Shown here: piece by piece, positions 50,886-60,027 of the stretch | Layout of the letters: each line of letters starts with the position of its first letter | Numbering within the stretch: the stretch's first letter is position 1 | Origin: DASZUK01 sp035547695 | GTDB taxonomy: Bacteria > Actinomycetota > Acidimicrobiia > Acidimicrobiales > RAAP-2 | NCBI GenBank assembly: GCA_035547695.1 | Contig: DASZUK010000029.1 | Location: 22,718 to 86,717 of the forward strand | Direction of reading: 5' to 3' | DNA: 64,000 bases | Position numbers and translations under genes: made by a program | The notes under the pieces: generated by a model | Told to the model about the DNA's origin: nothing | Database searches by the model: none | What the model saw: the letters and a program-made list of their open reading frames with translations, nothing else

Positions 50886-51635
50886 ATGCCGCTCGACCAG
50901 ACCGCCGGCCTGACCGTCCTGCCGGTGACCGGCGTCGGCGAGATCGTGCCGGGTGACGACCTGGTCGGGGTGCTGCTGTCGGCCATCGCCGCACCTGGAG
51001 CCGGGGCTGGGTCGCCGGGCGCGGGCGGCCTGGCCAACGGGGACGTGCTGGTGGTCACCCAGAAGGTGGTGTCGAAGGCGGAGGGCCGGATCGTGCCGGT
51101 CGACGCCGGTGACCCGGCGGCCAAGGTGCGGCTGGTGGAGGGCGAGGCCGTCCGGGTGCTGCGACGCCGTGGTGACCTACTCATCACCGAGACCGCCCAC
51201 GGGTTCGTGTGCGCCAACGCCGGGGTGGACCTGTCCAACGTGGCCGACGGCACCGCGGCCCTGCTGCCGGTGGACCCGGACCGGTCGGCCCGGCGGCTCC
51301 GGGCGGGGCTGCGGCGGGCGGCGGGGGTCGACGTCGGGGTGGTGATCTCCGACACCTTCGGCCGGGCCTGGCGGCAGGGGGTCACCGACGTCGCCATCGG
51401 CTGCGCCGGGGTGGCCGGGGTCGTGGACCTCCGGGGGACCACCGACGCCGGCGGCCGGGAGCTGGTGGCCACCGAGGTGTGCGTGGCCGACGAGATCGCC
51501 GCCGCCGCCGAGCTGGTGATGGGCAAGGACCGGAACGTGCCGGCCGCCGTCGTCCGAGGGGTGCCGGCAGCCTGGCTGCGGGACGGATCGGTGGCCGACG
51601 AGGTGGTCCGGCGGGCCGGGGACCTGTTCCGCTGA
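50886..51635 (+). CDS. cofE: Coenzyme F420-0:L-glutamate ligase
   Basis: Protein of 249 residues, the stand-alone CofE form without the nitroreductase-like FbiB extension. Motifs: LPVTGVGEIVPGDDL, GDVLVVTQKVVSKAEGR, ETAHGFVCANAGVDLSN, DTFGRAWRQGVTDVAIG and MGKDRNVPAAVVRG. It adds glutamates to F420-0 using GTP and a divalent metal. The enzyme supplies the cofactor for the two LLM-class oxidoreductases. The other F420 biosynthesis genes are not in the window. A 205-nt gap with C-rich ctcggtcc repeats follows, before convergent genes. Confidence 0.92.
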   Translation: MPLDQTAGLTVLPVTGVGEIVPGDDLVGVLLSAIAAPGAGAGSPGAGGLANGDVLVVTQKVVSKAEGRIVPVDAGDPAAKVRLVEGEAVRVLRRRGDLLITETAHGFVCANAGVDLSNVADGTAALLPVDPDRSARRLRAGLRRAAGVDVGVVISDTFGRAWRQGVTDVAIGCAGVAGVVDLRGTTDAGGRELVATEVCVADEIAAAAELVMGKDRNVPAAVVRGVPAAWLRDGSVADEVVRRAGDLFR

Positions 51636-51840
51636 CGGGCTGGTCGACTGGTGGACTGGTCGGCTGACAGTGCCGATGCGGTCGGCCAGCGACGAACGTT
51701 CAGCCCGCCGACCTGGACCTCTGTCGATTCGCCGTCAGTTGGAATGGAGTGAACTGCCGGCCCTCTCCCCGTCCCCCCCTCTCGGTCCGTCCTCCCCTCT
51801 CGGTCCCTCTCACCGTCGAGATGGCCGCAGGGGGGACGGG

Positions 51841-52797
51841 CTACGCCCGGTCGGTGCGGCGGCGGACGAAGTCGAGCACCGCCCGGGCCCCGTCGCCCAG
51901 CTCGGTCCACGGGGTCCAGCCCAACTGGATGCGGGCTCGCTCCACGTCGAGGCTGCTGCGGAGCACCTCGCCGGGGCGGAGCGGGGCGTACCGGGGCTCG
52001 GCGTCCACGCCGGCCTCGGCGGCCATGGCCCGGTAGAGGCCGTTCACGGACGTCTCCCGGCCGGTACCGATGTTGCAGACCAGGCCGCCGCCGCGGGTGG
52101 CGGCCCGGACGAAGCCGTCGACGACGTCGTCGACGTAGACGAAGTCGCGGGTCTGCTCCCCGTCCCCGAAGATGGTCACCGGCTCGCCGTCGACCAGGTG
52201 CTGGGCGAAGATGGCCACCACCCCGGCCTCGCCGTGCGGGTCCTGGCGGGGCCCGTAGACGTTGGCCAGGGCCAGGGCGCAGAACTCCAGGGAGTGCAGC
52301 TCGCGGTAGGCCACCAGGTAGTCGAGGACCGCCTTCTTGGACACCCCGTACGGCGACAGCGGCCGGTGGGGCTGGGCCTCGCGCAGCGGCAGGTCGCCGG
52401 GGTCGGGGTCCCCGTACAGGGTGCCGCCGCTGGCCGCGAACACCACTCGGGACGCCCCGGCGAGACGGGCGCCCTCGAGGACGTTGAGGCTGCCGATGAC
52501 GTTGACCTCGGCGTCGAACACCGGCCGGGCCACCGACACCCGCACGTCGGCCTGGGCGGCCAGGTGGAACACCACCTCGGGCCGGCGGTGGCCGATCAGG
52601 TCGACCAGCTCGGGGAGCCGGATGTCCAACTGGTGGATGGTCAGCGCCCCGCCGGCGGCCGCCCGGGCCTCGGCCAGGTTGGCCAGCGACCCCGACGACA
52701 GGTCGTCCACCACGTCGACCTGGTGGCCCTCGGCCAGCAGCCGGTCGACCAGCGTCGACCCGATGAACCCGGCCCCCCCGGTCACCATCGTCCGCAT
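51841..52797 (-). CDS. UDP-glucose 4-epimerase-like NAD-dependent sugar epimerase
   Basis: Extended SDR of 318 residues: TGGAGFIGSTLVDRLL (NAD loop), FHLAAQADVRVSV, the Ser/Thr of AASGGTLYG, catalytic YGVSKKAV and ANVYGPRQDPHGEAGVVAIF. The C-terminus holds CNIGTGRETSVN and PGEVLRSSLD, typical of GalE-like epimerases in polysaccharide clusters. It probably epimerises a UDP-hexose for surface glycan. ATG 52797 has gaggaggg upstream. It is the last gene of the regulator-led operon. Confidence 0.87.
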   Translation of the reverse strand: MRTMVTGGAGFIGSTLVDRLLAEGHQVDVVDDLSSGSLANLAEARAAAGGALTIHQLDIRLPELVDLIGHRRPEVVFHLAAQADVRVSVARPVFDAEVNVIGSLNVLEGARLAGASRVVFAASGGTLYGDPDPGDLPLREAQPHRPLSPYGVSKKAVLDYLVAYRELHSLEFCALALANVYGPRQDPHGEAGVVAIFAQHLVDGEPVTIFGDGEQTRDFVYVDDVVDGFVRAATRGGGLVCNIGTGRETSVNGLYRAMAAEAGVDAEPRYAPLRPGEVLRSSLDVERARIQLGWTPWTELGDGARAVLDFVRRRTDRA

Positions 52798-52837
52798 GGC
52801 ACGCCCTCCTCCCTCGGTCGCCCGGTCCGTCCCCAGC

Positions 52838-53914
52838 TCAGCCGGGGACCCGCTCCCCGTCCACCACGGTGCCGGAGGCCACCACCGCACCGGACCCGAG
52901 CACCGTGATGGGGCGGACGTCGCAACGCTCCCCGACGGTCGAACGCGGGCCGAGCACCGACCCGGACACCGTCGAATCGGCGGCCACCCGGGCGCCGGCG
53001 AGCAGCACCGAGTCGACCACCACGGACCCGGCTTCGACGACGGCGCCGGGGCCGAGGGCCGACCGCTCCACCCGGGCCCCGGCGGCCACCCGGGCGCCGT
53101 CGGCCAGCAGGCTGGGCCCGGTCACCGAACCGTGCACCACCGGGGAGCCGACGACCCAGTACCCCTGGTCCACCTGCCGGGCCCCCGGCGCGGGCGGCAG
53201 GGCACGGCGCCCCTCCATCAGGTCCCGGTGCGCCTGCAGGTAGGCCGCCGGGGTGCCGGTGTCCAGCCAGTACGCCTCGTCGGCCAGGGCGAACAGTTCC
53301 CGGTCCCGGACCATGGTCGGGAACGTCTCCCGCTCGATGGACACCCGCCGGCCGGCCGGGATGCGGCGCAGCACCGACGCCTCCAGCACGTAGGTGCCGG
53401 CGTTGATCAGGTTGGTCGGCGCCTCGTCCCGCGGCGGCTTCTCCACGAACGCCGTCACCCGGCCGTCGGCGTCGGTGGGCACCACCCCGAAGGCCGACGG
53501 ATCGGCCACCGGGTGCAGGGCGATGGTGCCCTCGGCCCCACGGTCCCGGTGGAAGGCCACCAGGGCCGACACGTCCATGTCGGTCAGCACGTCCCCGTTG
53601 ACCACCACGAAGGTCCCGTCGATCCCGGCGTGGTCCGCGGCGAACCGCACCGCCCCGGCGGTGTCCAGCGGCTCCGGCTCCACCGCGTAGGACAGCCGCA
53701 CCCCGGCGGCCACCCCGTCCGGGTAGGCCGTCATGAACGCGTCGGGGAGGTACCCCAGGGACAGCACCGCTTCATCGATGCCGTGCCCCGCCAGGTGGCC
53801 GAGGACCCGTTCGATCATGGGCTGCTCCAGGATCGGCAGCATCTGCTTCGGGGTCGACAGCGTGAGGGGTCGCAGGCGGGTGCCCTCCCCGCCGACGAGG
53901 ACGACGGCCTGCAC
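52838..53914 (-). CDS. Sugar-1-phosphate nucleotidylyltransferase (mannose-1-P guanylyltransferase-like)
   Basis: Protein of 358 residues. The catalytic domain shows VLVGGEGTRLRPLTLSTPKQ (signature GGxGTRLRPLT...PK), VVNGDVLTDMD and FVEKPPRDEAPTNLINAGTY. The C-terminal 110 residues are left-handed beta-helix hexapeptides. It forms NDP-sugar, most likely GDP-mannose, from the product of ManB. The GTG start at 53914 shares one base with the preceding TAG stop (TAGTG), giving tight coupling. Confidence 0.88.
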   Translation of the reverse strand: MQAVVLVGGEGTRLRPLTLSTPKQMLPILEQPMIERVLGHLAGHGIDEAVLSLGYLPDAFMTAYPDGVAAGVRLSYAVEPEPLDTAGAVRFAADHAGIDGTFVVVNGDVLTDMDVSALVAFHRDRGAEGTIALHPVADPSAFGVVPTDADGRVTAFVEKPPRDEAPTNLINAGTYVLEASVLRRIPAGRRVSIERETFPTMVRDRELFALADEAYWLDTGTPAAYLQAHRDLMEGRRALPPAPGARQVDQGYWVVGSPVVHGSVTGPSLLADGARVAAGARVERSALGPGAVVEAGSVVVDSVLLAGARVAADSTVSGSVLGPRSTVGERCDVRPITVLGSGAVVASGTVVDGERVPG

Positions 53915-54816
53915 TATTGCGAAGGCTTGGCGGCCGTCGTGCTGGTGGTGGTCGTTGTGCCGGCCGCCGTCGTGGTCGTGGTTGTGCCGGCCGCCGTCGT
54001 GGTGGTGGCCGACGCTGTGGTGGTCGTGGTCGAGCTGGCTGTCGGAGCCGTCGTGGTGGTGGTGGCCGTGCCGGTGGTGGCGCCGAGCAGCGCCTTCACC
54101 ACTGTGCCGTTGGGCTTCGGCAGCGTGGTGCCGGCTGGGACGAACCCGACGGTGATGAGCTGGTTCTGGGTGAACTTCAGCTCGGACGGGTCACCCTGGA
54201 CGGTGACGGCCTTCCCCTTGGCGGCCAGGGCGTTGGCCCAGTAGACCACCTGGACCTTGCCCTTCTTGCCGGCGTCCGGGGTGCCGGCGGGGCAGGTGTC
54301 CCCGTTCTTGTAGGTGGTCGACTTGGTGGACGACTTCCCCTTGGCCGCCGTCGTGGTGGTGGTCGTGGTTGTGGCGGTTGTGGCGGACGGCACCTTGATC
54401 GCCGTGGTGCCGATGGCCATGCCGGGGTAGCCGGACACGAACTTGCCCAGCACCGCGTTGTCCCCAGCCACCGCTGTCGTCTTCGGGGCGACGGTGATGA
54501 CCCCGTCGCCGGTGGTGTAGAAGCTCTGCTTCGACGTTGTGGACGCCGCGTTGGACGGCACCGACGGCAACTGGGCGCCGCAGACGTAGAAGGCCAGGCC
54601 GGCGTACCAGGTGGTGCCCTTGGTGGGCTGCACCTTGTTGGCCGCCGCCGCCGGGTGCCGGTACTCGTAGTTGGCGAACACCACCGACGCGACGCCGAGG
54701 ACCACGATGATGACCAGGGCTGCGTACCAGTTGACCGGACGCTGGCCGCGGTAGGTCCGGCCACCGCCGGTGGCGGCAGCGCGGGCGACCCACTTCCCGG
54801 AGTTGGTCCTAGCCAT
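53914..54816 (-). CDS. Single-pass membrane protein with Thr-rich tail, unknown
   Basis: Protein of 300 residues. A basic N-terminus precedes one membrane segment (WYAALVIIVVLGVASVVFAN, about 30-50). An outer domain follows, with two cysteines (FYVCGAQLP, GDTCPAGTPD) and a beta-like core interrupted by a Thr run, and the last 60 residues are almost all Thr/Ala/Ser. The latter could be O-glycosylated by the mannosyl-type transferases encoded nearby; this is speculation. It overlaps the regulator gene by 8 nt and the nucleotidylyltransferase gene by one base, so it belongs to this operon. No known family was recognised. Confidence 0.75.
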   Translation of the reverse strand: MARTNSGKWVARAAATGGGRTYRGQRPVNWYAALVIIVVLGVASVVFANYEYRHPAAAANKVQPTKGTTWYAGLAFYVCGAQLPSVPSNAASTTSKQSFYTTGDGVITVAPKTTAVAGDNAVLGKFVSGYPGMAIGTTAIKVPSATTATTTTTTTTAAKGKSSTKSTTYKNGDTCPAGTPDAGKKGKVQVVYWANALAAKGKAVTVQGDPSELKFTQNQLITVGFVPAGTTLPKPNGTVVKALLGATTGTATTTTTAPTASSTTTTTASATTTTAAGTTTTTTAAGTTTTTSTTAAKPSQ

Positions 54817-55651
54817 GGCGGGAGGAAACCCTACAGCCTGCCGGAGGGACCGACGGCGGCGGCCGGTCCCGGGTGAGCGCCCGGTACAGCTCGACGGTCC
54901 GGGGGTGCGCCCACCTGGCCGCGTCGGCCATTGCCAGCGGCCGACCCGGCCGGCCTGGGCGGCCCGGCCGGCCGTCGGCGTGGGCGGTCCCACCCAGCAG
55001 GCCCACCAGATCGGCCATGGCCGCCTCGACGCCGGCGGGGTTTCCCTGCTGGTCGGCCGCCAGCAGCAGCAGCCGGTACAGCCGCTCGTCGTAGGGGCTG
55101 GCCCGCAAGCCGCGGCGGGCCGCCCATTCGGCACCGGCCCCGTCGCCGCGACGGAGGTGGTGCTCGGCCAGCCGGACGGCCAGCCGGACCACCGCCTCCT
55201 CGACGGCCGCGGCGTGGCCTTCCAGGACGGTCCAGTCGGCCCAGCGCAGGTCCTCGAACGGCCGCCCCCTGACCAGGGCCAGGCCGGCCCCCCATGCACC
55301 CGGATCGGCGGACCCGGCCAGGGCGGCCAACCGGTCCTGGTCGCAACCGACGCCGGGGCCCAGCCGCAACAACCCCTGCCAGCGCGGCAGGTGGTCCGCC
55401 CCGGCCGCCGACCGGCCCAGGGCCCGGCGGGCCGCCGACACGGTGGAGTGCAGCGTGGACGCCGCCGGGCACCGCTCCGGCCACAGCGCCGCCGACCACC
55501 GTTCGGTGGTGACCCCGCGGCGGTGCATGGCCAGGTACACCACCAGCTCCAGCGACCCGGCCCGGCTGAACGGCCGCGCCGTGCCGGCCACCTCCACCGG
55601 GCCGAGGACCCGGACGTCGATCTCTGCGGGCTCACCGGCAGGGTCGTGCAC
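54809..55651 (-). CDS. BTAD-domain (SARP-like) transcriptional regulator
   Basis: Protein of 280 residues. A winged-helix DNA-binding domain (VRVLGPVEVAG, LELVVYLAMHRRGV, LWPERCPAASTLHSTVSAAR) is followed by the helical BTAD region (VEEAVVRLAVRLAEHHLRRG, SPYDERLYRLLLLAADQQGN). Such proteins activate secondary-metabolite or cell-envelope genes. GTG 55651 is the best start. The gene leads an operon with the Thr-rich membrane protein, nucleotidylyltransferase and epimerase, and is divergent from the GT2-GT4 gene, so it may control both sides. Confidence 0.82.
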   Translation of the reverse strand: MHDPAGEPAEIDVRVLGPVEVAGTARPFSRAGSLELVVYLAMHRRGVTTERWSAALWPERCPAASTLHSTVSAARRALGRSAAGADHLPRWQGLLRLGPGVGCDQDRLAALAGSADPGAWGAGLALVRGRPFEDLRWADWTVLEGHAAAVEEAVVRLAVRLAEHHLRRGDGAGAEWAARRGLRASPYDERLYRLLLLAADQQGNPAGVEAAMADLVGLLGGTAHADGRPGRPGRPGRPLAMADAARWAHPRTVELYRALTRDRPPPSVPPAGCRVSSRHG

Positions 55652-55819
55652 GGCAGTGAACGGTCGGTGGCCGGTGCCGGATCGCGCCGATCGGGATTGT
55701 GCCGGTTGGTGGCCGCCGATCTGGAAAACTGATCCCGCACGGGGCCTGGGCCCCCGTGGCCACGCACAAGTAGGGCCATGGTGGCGCCGGACGCCAGCGG
55801 GCCGGACGGGAGAGGAACG

Positions 55820-58051
55820 GTGGAAACCTTGCAAGGGGATCCGACCGACGAGGTCCGGCGTGCCCAGGCCGACGCCGACGAGTGGCGGTCCCGCTACCTC
55901 GCCCTGGAGGATGCCGCCCTGGTCCGCCTGCAGTCCCGGTACCGGCGGTGGGTGGAACGGGTCGCGCCGCAGGGCACGCTGCGGCGGCGGCTCTACCAGC
56001 GGGCCGTCTCGGCCGGCCGCCGGCTGCTGGGCTCCCCGGCCCGGGTGGCCCCCGCCGCCGGTCCCCCGCCGGCTCCGGCCGTCGAGGCCGTCGTGCCGGC
56101 GCCGTTGGCCCTGCCCACCGCCGCCGACCCCGACGTGACCATCGTGGTCCCGGTGCACGGCCAGTGGCCGATGACCGCGGACTGCCTGGCCGCCATCGCC
56201 GCCGACCGGCCCGCGGCCAGCTACGAGGTGGTCGTGGTGGACGACGCATCTGCCGACGACACCCCCCAGCGGCTGGCCGAGGTGGCCGGGGTGCGGGTGG
56301 TCCGGCTGGACCACAACGCCGGCTTCGTCGGGGCCGCCAACGCCGGCATCGCCGCCGCCCGCGGCCGGTACGTGGTGCTGCTCAACAACGACACCGTCTG
56401 CCGCCCGGGCTGGCTGGACGCGCTGGTGGCCACCGCGGCGGCCGACCCGTCGGTGGGGGTGGTGGGCGCCAAGCTGGTGTACCCCGACGGGCGGCTGCAG
56501 GAAGCCGGCGGGGTCATCTGGCGGGACGGGTCCGGCCACAACTACGGCCGGGACCAGGACCCCGAGGACCCCCGGTTCAACTTCGTCCGCGACGTGGACT
56601 ACTGCTCCGGGGCCTGCCTCCTGGTCCGGCGCAGCCTGCTGGCGGAGCTCGGCGGCCTGGACACCCGGTTCTCGCCGGCCTACTACGAGGACACCGACCT
56701 GTGCTTCGCCGCCCGCGACCGCGGGTACCGGGTCGTGTACCAACCGGCCGCGGTGGTCTGCCACGTCGAGGGGGCCAGCCACGGCACCGACGTCACCACC
56801 GGCCTAAAGCGGTACCAGGTGGTCAACCGGGAACGGTTCCTGGACAAGTGGGCGGCGGTGCTGCCGGCCCACGGCGAGCCGGCCCCGGCCGATCCCCGCC
56901 TTTCCAGTTGGCGGCGGCCGGCCGGCCGGGCCCTGGTGGTGGACCACCAGGTGCCCACCCCGGACCAGGACTCCGGCTCCTGCCGCATGTTCGAGCTCCT
57001 CCTGCTGCTGGACAGCCTGGGGCTGGGGGTCACGTTCGTGCCCCAGGACGGGGTCGTCGAGCCGGCCTACCGCGACGCCCTGGCCTCCCGGGGCATCGAG
57101 GTCCTCGGCGGCCCCGGCGACCTGGACCCCTATCTGAAGGCCGTCGGCCCCGCCCTGGCCCTGGTGGTGCTGTCCCGGCCCACGGTGGCCTGGGCGAACT
57201 ACCCCATGATCCGCTCCCTGGTGCCGGAGACCACCATCGTGTACGACACCGTCGACCTCCACCACCTCCGGGAGCGGGCCCGGGCCGCCGTGGAGGGGGA
57301 CGCCGCCGCCCAGCGCAGCGCCGACTTCCACTACGGCATGGAGCTCAGCCTGGCCCGCCTCACCGACCAGACCTGGACGGTGTCCCCCGAAGAACGCGAC
57401 GCCCTGCTCGCCGAAGAGCCCGACCTGCAGGTGGCCGTGGTCCCCAACATCCACCGCCAGATGCCCGAGGCCGCGGTGCCGCCGTTCGCCCCCCGCGCCG
57501 GCATCCTGTTCGTCGGCAACTTCACCCACCACCCCAACGTCGACGCGGTCCGTTGGCTGGCCACCGAGATCCTGCCGGTCGTCCGGGCCGCCGTCCCCGA
57601 GGTCACCCTGCACCTGGTGGGGGCCAACCCCAACGCCGAGGTCCGCGCCCTGGCCGGCCCCGGGATCGTGCTGCACGGCTGGGTGCCGTCCATGGACGAC
57701 GTCTACCGGCAGGTCCGGCTGTCCGTCGCCCCCCTCCGGTTCGGCGCCGGCATGAAGGGCAAGGTCGGCGAGAGCCTGGCCTACGGCGTCCCGGTCGTCA
57801 CCACCCCCACCGGGGCCGAGGGCATCGGCCGGGGACGCAGCGACGGCCTCCTGATCGCCGACGACGCCGCCGGCCTCGCCCGGGCCATCCTCCAGGCCTA
57901 CGGCGACCAGGCCCTCTGGGAACAGTTGTCGGCGGCCGGCCGGGACACCATCGCCCGCCACTTCTCCCCCGACAGCGTCCGGCTGGTGCTCGGCCAGATC
58001 CTCACCAAGCTGGGGGTGGCCGAACCGCCGCCGGACGACGACCGGCGCTGA
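55820..58051 (+). CDS. Two-domain glycosyltransferase, GT2 fused to GT4
   Basis: Protein of about 743 residues. The N-terminal coiled segment (QADADEWRSRYLALEDAALV) is followed by a GT2 domain: VTIVVPVHGQWPMTADCLAA, VVVDDASADDTPQ, VVLLNNDTVCRPGW (DxD-like), YCSGACLLVRRSLLAELGG, YYEDTDLCFAARD. The C-terminal half is GT4-like: ILFVGNFTHHPNVDAVRWLA, LHGWVPSMDDVYRQVRLSVA, APLRFGAGMKGKVGESLAYG. It would add two sugars to a surface polymer such as a rhamnan. GTG 55820 is preferred for its ggagagg site; ATG 55778 is an alternative. Confidence 0.87.
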   Translation: METLQGDPTDEVRRAQADADEWRSRYLALEDAALVRLQSRYRRWVERVAPQGTLRRRLYQRAVSAGRRLLGSPARVAPAAGPPPAPAVEAVVPAPLALPTAADPDVTIVVPVHGQWPMTADCLAAIAADRPAASYEVVVVDDASADDTPQRLAEVAGVRVVRLDHNAGFVGAANAGIAAARGRYVVLLNNDTVCRPGWLDALVATAAADPSVGVVGAKLVYPDGRLQEAGGVIWRDGSGHNYGRDQDPEDPRFNFVRDVDYCSGACLLVRRSLLAELGGLDTRFSPAYYEDTDLCFAARDRGYRVVYQPAAVVCHVEGASHGTDVTTGLKRYQVVNRERFLDKWAAVLPAHGEPAPADPRLSSWRRPAGRALVVDHQVPTPDQDSGSCRMFELLLLLDSLGLGVTFVPQDGVVEPAYRDALASRGIEVLGGPGDLDPYLKAVGPALALVVLSRPTVAWANYPMIRSLVPETTIVYDTVDLHHLRERARAAVEGDAAAQRSADFHYGMELSLARLTDQTWTVSPEERDALLAEEPDLQVAVVPNIHRQMPEAAVPPFAPRAGILFVGNFTHHPNVDAVRWLATEILPVVRAAVPEVTLHLVGANPNAEVRALAGPGIVLHGWVPSMDDVYRQVRLSVAPLRFGAGMKGKVGESLAYGVPVVTTPTGAEGIGRGRSDGLLIADDAAGLARAILQAYGDQALWEQLSAAGRDTIARHFSPDSVRLVLGQILTKLGVAEPPPDDDRR

Positions 58052-58094
58052 CCCCGTCGGCAGGCCAGGGGGCCCAGCGGGGGGCCGGGGCCGG

Positions 58095-58140
58095 CAGGGG
58101 CCGGAGGGGGCAGGGCCGGAGGGGGCAGGGCCGGAGGGGG
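58095..58140. repeat. G-rich minisatellite, three 15-16-bp units
   Basis: CAGGGCCGGAGGGGG occurs in three consecutive copies (first copy with one extra G). Its repeated G-runs could form a G-quadruplex in the plus strand. It lies in the gap before the exported hydrolase gene, upstream of a TATGCT box at 58180-58185. Confidence 0.65.
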
Positions 58141-58179
58141 GCCGGCATCCGGTGACCCCGGCGTCCCGGCGGGGCCCGG

Positions 58180-58185
58180 TATGCT
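58180..58185 (+). promoter_or_regulatory. -10 box TATGCT of exported hydrolase gene
   Basis: TATGCT lies 63 nt before the TTG start, downstream of the G-rich minisatellite. No -35 box is recognisable. Confidence 0.35.
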
Positions 58186-58248
58186 CGCCGGGTCCGTACT
58201 CCGCCGCCCGGTCCACGAACCGGAGCCAGAGCACCTCGGAGCCAGAGC

Positions 58249-60027
58249 TTGCAGACGCCCACTTCGCCGCGCCGTGGCCGCGGTGCCCGCAGTGGCCACG
58301 GTACCCACGGTGCCCATGCCCGCCGGGGTGCCCACGCCCGTCCCCGCCGCCGGAGCAGCTCCCGCTGGCTGGCGGTGGCGGCCGGGGCGGCCGTCCTGGC
58401 TTCCGGCGTCGGCGTCGGGGCGGCGGTGGCCTCGGGAGGGGCGTCCAGCCAGTACCAGGCGCCCACCCAGGCCCACCCGGTGCTGGCGGCCTTCTACTTC
58501 GGGGAGGCCGACCCGCTGAACTTCTGGAACAGCAACCTGTCGGGGGCCAAGGCAACGTTCACGCAGATGCAGCAGGAGGGGTTCAACGCCGTCGAGCTGG
58601 CCATCCCCTGGGGAGAGTTCCAGCCCGGCATCAAGCCGGTCAGGTACAACGCCGCCGCCTTCAAGCGGTTGACCTCCCTGGTGTCGCTGGCCAACAGCCT
58701 GCACCTCCAGGCCGTGCTCCGGCTCAGCTATGCCGGGGACGTGTACCCGACACCTCAGGACCCGAACCGATTCACATCGGTGTTCGCCACAGCCACCGTG
58801 TACAACGCCTGGCTGGCCTACATCACGAAGATCCATCAAGCGGTCGGCGGCTTTCCCAACGTCAAGGTGGCGGAGCTGTCCTGGGAGGACTTCTACAACC
58901 CGGTGTTCGCCGCCCAGCCGGCGACCACACCGTCGGTCCGGCTGCAACTGGCCACCCACACCGGGTTCCGGCCGTGGCTGAAGCAGCGGTACTCGCTGGC
59001 CAAGGTGTCCTCGATGTACGGCACGAGGTTCACCAGGTGGTCACAGGTGCCCACCCCGCCGAACACGCAGCCGATCTTCAAGCTCATGTACCAGTACGAC
59101 GACTGGGCGGTGGTGCACCGGTTCTTCGTGCCGGCCGCCGCCCGGTTCCCCGGCCTCAACCTGGAGGCCCGGGTGGAGGACGACGCCCTGTTCACAGGGA
59201 CCAACCGGGTCGGCATGTACTCCCACGCCGACACCTTCACGCTGCCCGGCACCTCCTACATCGGCATGTACTTCGACCCGTACATGGGCGACCCGTCCAC
59301 CGACCGGGTGGAGAGCGTCCCCGACGCCCTCACCGCGTTGCGGACCACCCTGTCCACAATGCGCACCCGCTCCGGCGGCCGACCGCTGTACATCTTCGAG
59401 TACGAGATCGTCAGCAACAGCCCGCAGGTGGCCACATCCCAGGGCCTTCCCGAGACACAGGTCCCCGCCTTCTTGGACCAGAGCGCCCCGATCATGAAGA
59501 AGTACACCCTGGGCTACTCGCTGTGGACCTACCGGGACTACCGGCAGAGCCCCATCTACAACTCCTCCTTCGGTCTCGGCACCGCCGGGTGGAAGGTCAC
59601 CGGGAAGGTCACCCCGTCGTCGACGTCCGGTGGCAGCCTGGCCATGCAGGCCAGCTCGGCGGTGTCCCAAACCTTCGATGTCGGTGCCCTGAACGGCGCC
59701 TCGGGCAGCCCGGTGACGGTCAGCCTCATCGCGTCTTCCCCGGGCAACTCGTCGACCACTCTCCAGGTGGGCATATCCGGCGCACCGACTCAGGCCGTCA
59801 CGGTGCGCGGTGGCCCGCAGACCTACCAGGTCCAGTTCCCGGCGTCGGCGTTTCCCGGCGGCACGGTCGGCAACCAGGTCACGATCGCGACCACCGCTCC
59901 GGCCACTGTCACCGGCGTGCAGGTGTACGACTTCACCCAGCTCGGCGACGTCTACAACGCCACAGGTGGCGCCGAGGCCGGCGCCGCCGGCCTGGTGACC
60001 CTCAACCGGCAGTTGGCCGGCGGCTGA
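58249..60027 (+). CDS. Exported TIM-barrel glycoside hydrolase-like protein
   Basis: Protein of 592 residues beginning at TTG with GGAG 7 nt upstream; later starts would remove the signal. A long Arg/His-rich n-region precedes the hydrophobic core (WLAVAAGAAVLASGVGVGAA). The barrel shows FNAVELAIPWGEFQPG, LQAVLRLSYAGDVYPTP, VKVAELSWEDFYNP (possible acid/base Glu), YIGMYFDPYMG and YIFEYEIVSN (possible nucleophile Glu), which suggests a GH-A type enzyme. The last 140 residues form a beta-sandwich, probably carbohydrate-binding. Codon use includes ACA threonine codons and GC is somewhat lower than its neighbours. It may trim the surface glycan. Confidence 0.78.
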   Translation: MQTPTSPRRGRGARSGHGTHGAHARRGAHARPRRRSSSRWLAVAAGAAVLASGVGVGAAVASGGASSQYQAPTQAHPVLAAFYFGEADPLNFWNSNLSGAKATFTQMQQEGFNAVELAIPWGEFQPGIKPVRYNAAAFKRLTSLVSLANSLHLQAVLRLSYAGDVYPTPQDPNRFTSVFATATVYNAWLAYITKIHQAVGGFPNVKVAELSWEDFYNPVFAAQPATTPSVRLQLATHTGFRPWLKQRYSLAKVSSMYGTRFTRWSQVPTPPNTQPIFKLMYQYDDWAVVHRFFVPAAARFPGLNLEARVEDDALFTGTNRVGMYSHADTFTLPGTSYIGMYFDPYMGDPSTDRVESVPDALTALRTTLSTMRTRSGGRPLYIFEYEIVSNSPQVATSQGLPETQVPAFLDQSAPIMKKYTLGYSLWTYRDYRQSPIYNSSFGLGTAGWKVTGKVTPSSTSGGSLAMQASSAVSQTFDVGALNGASGSPVTVSLIASSPGNSSTTLQVGISGAPTQAVTVRGGPQTYQVQFPASAFPGGTVGNQVTIATTAPATVTGVQVYDFTQLGDVYNATGGAEAGAAGLVTLNRQLAGG

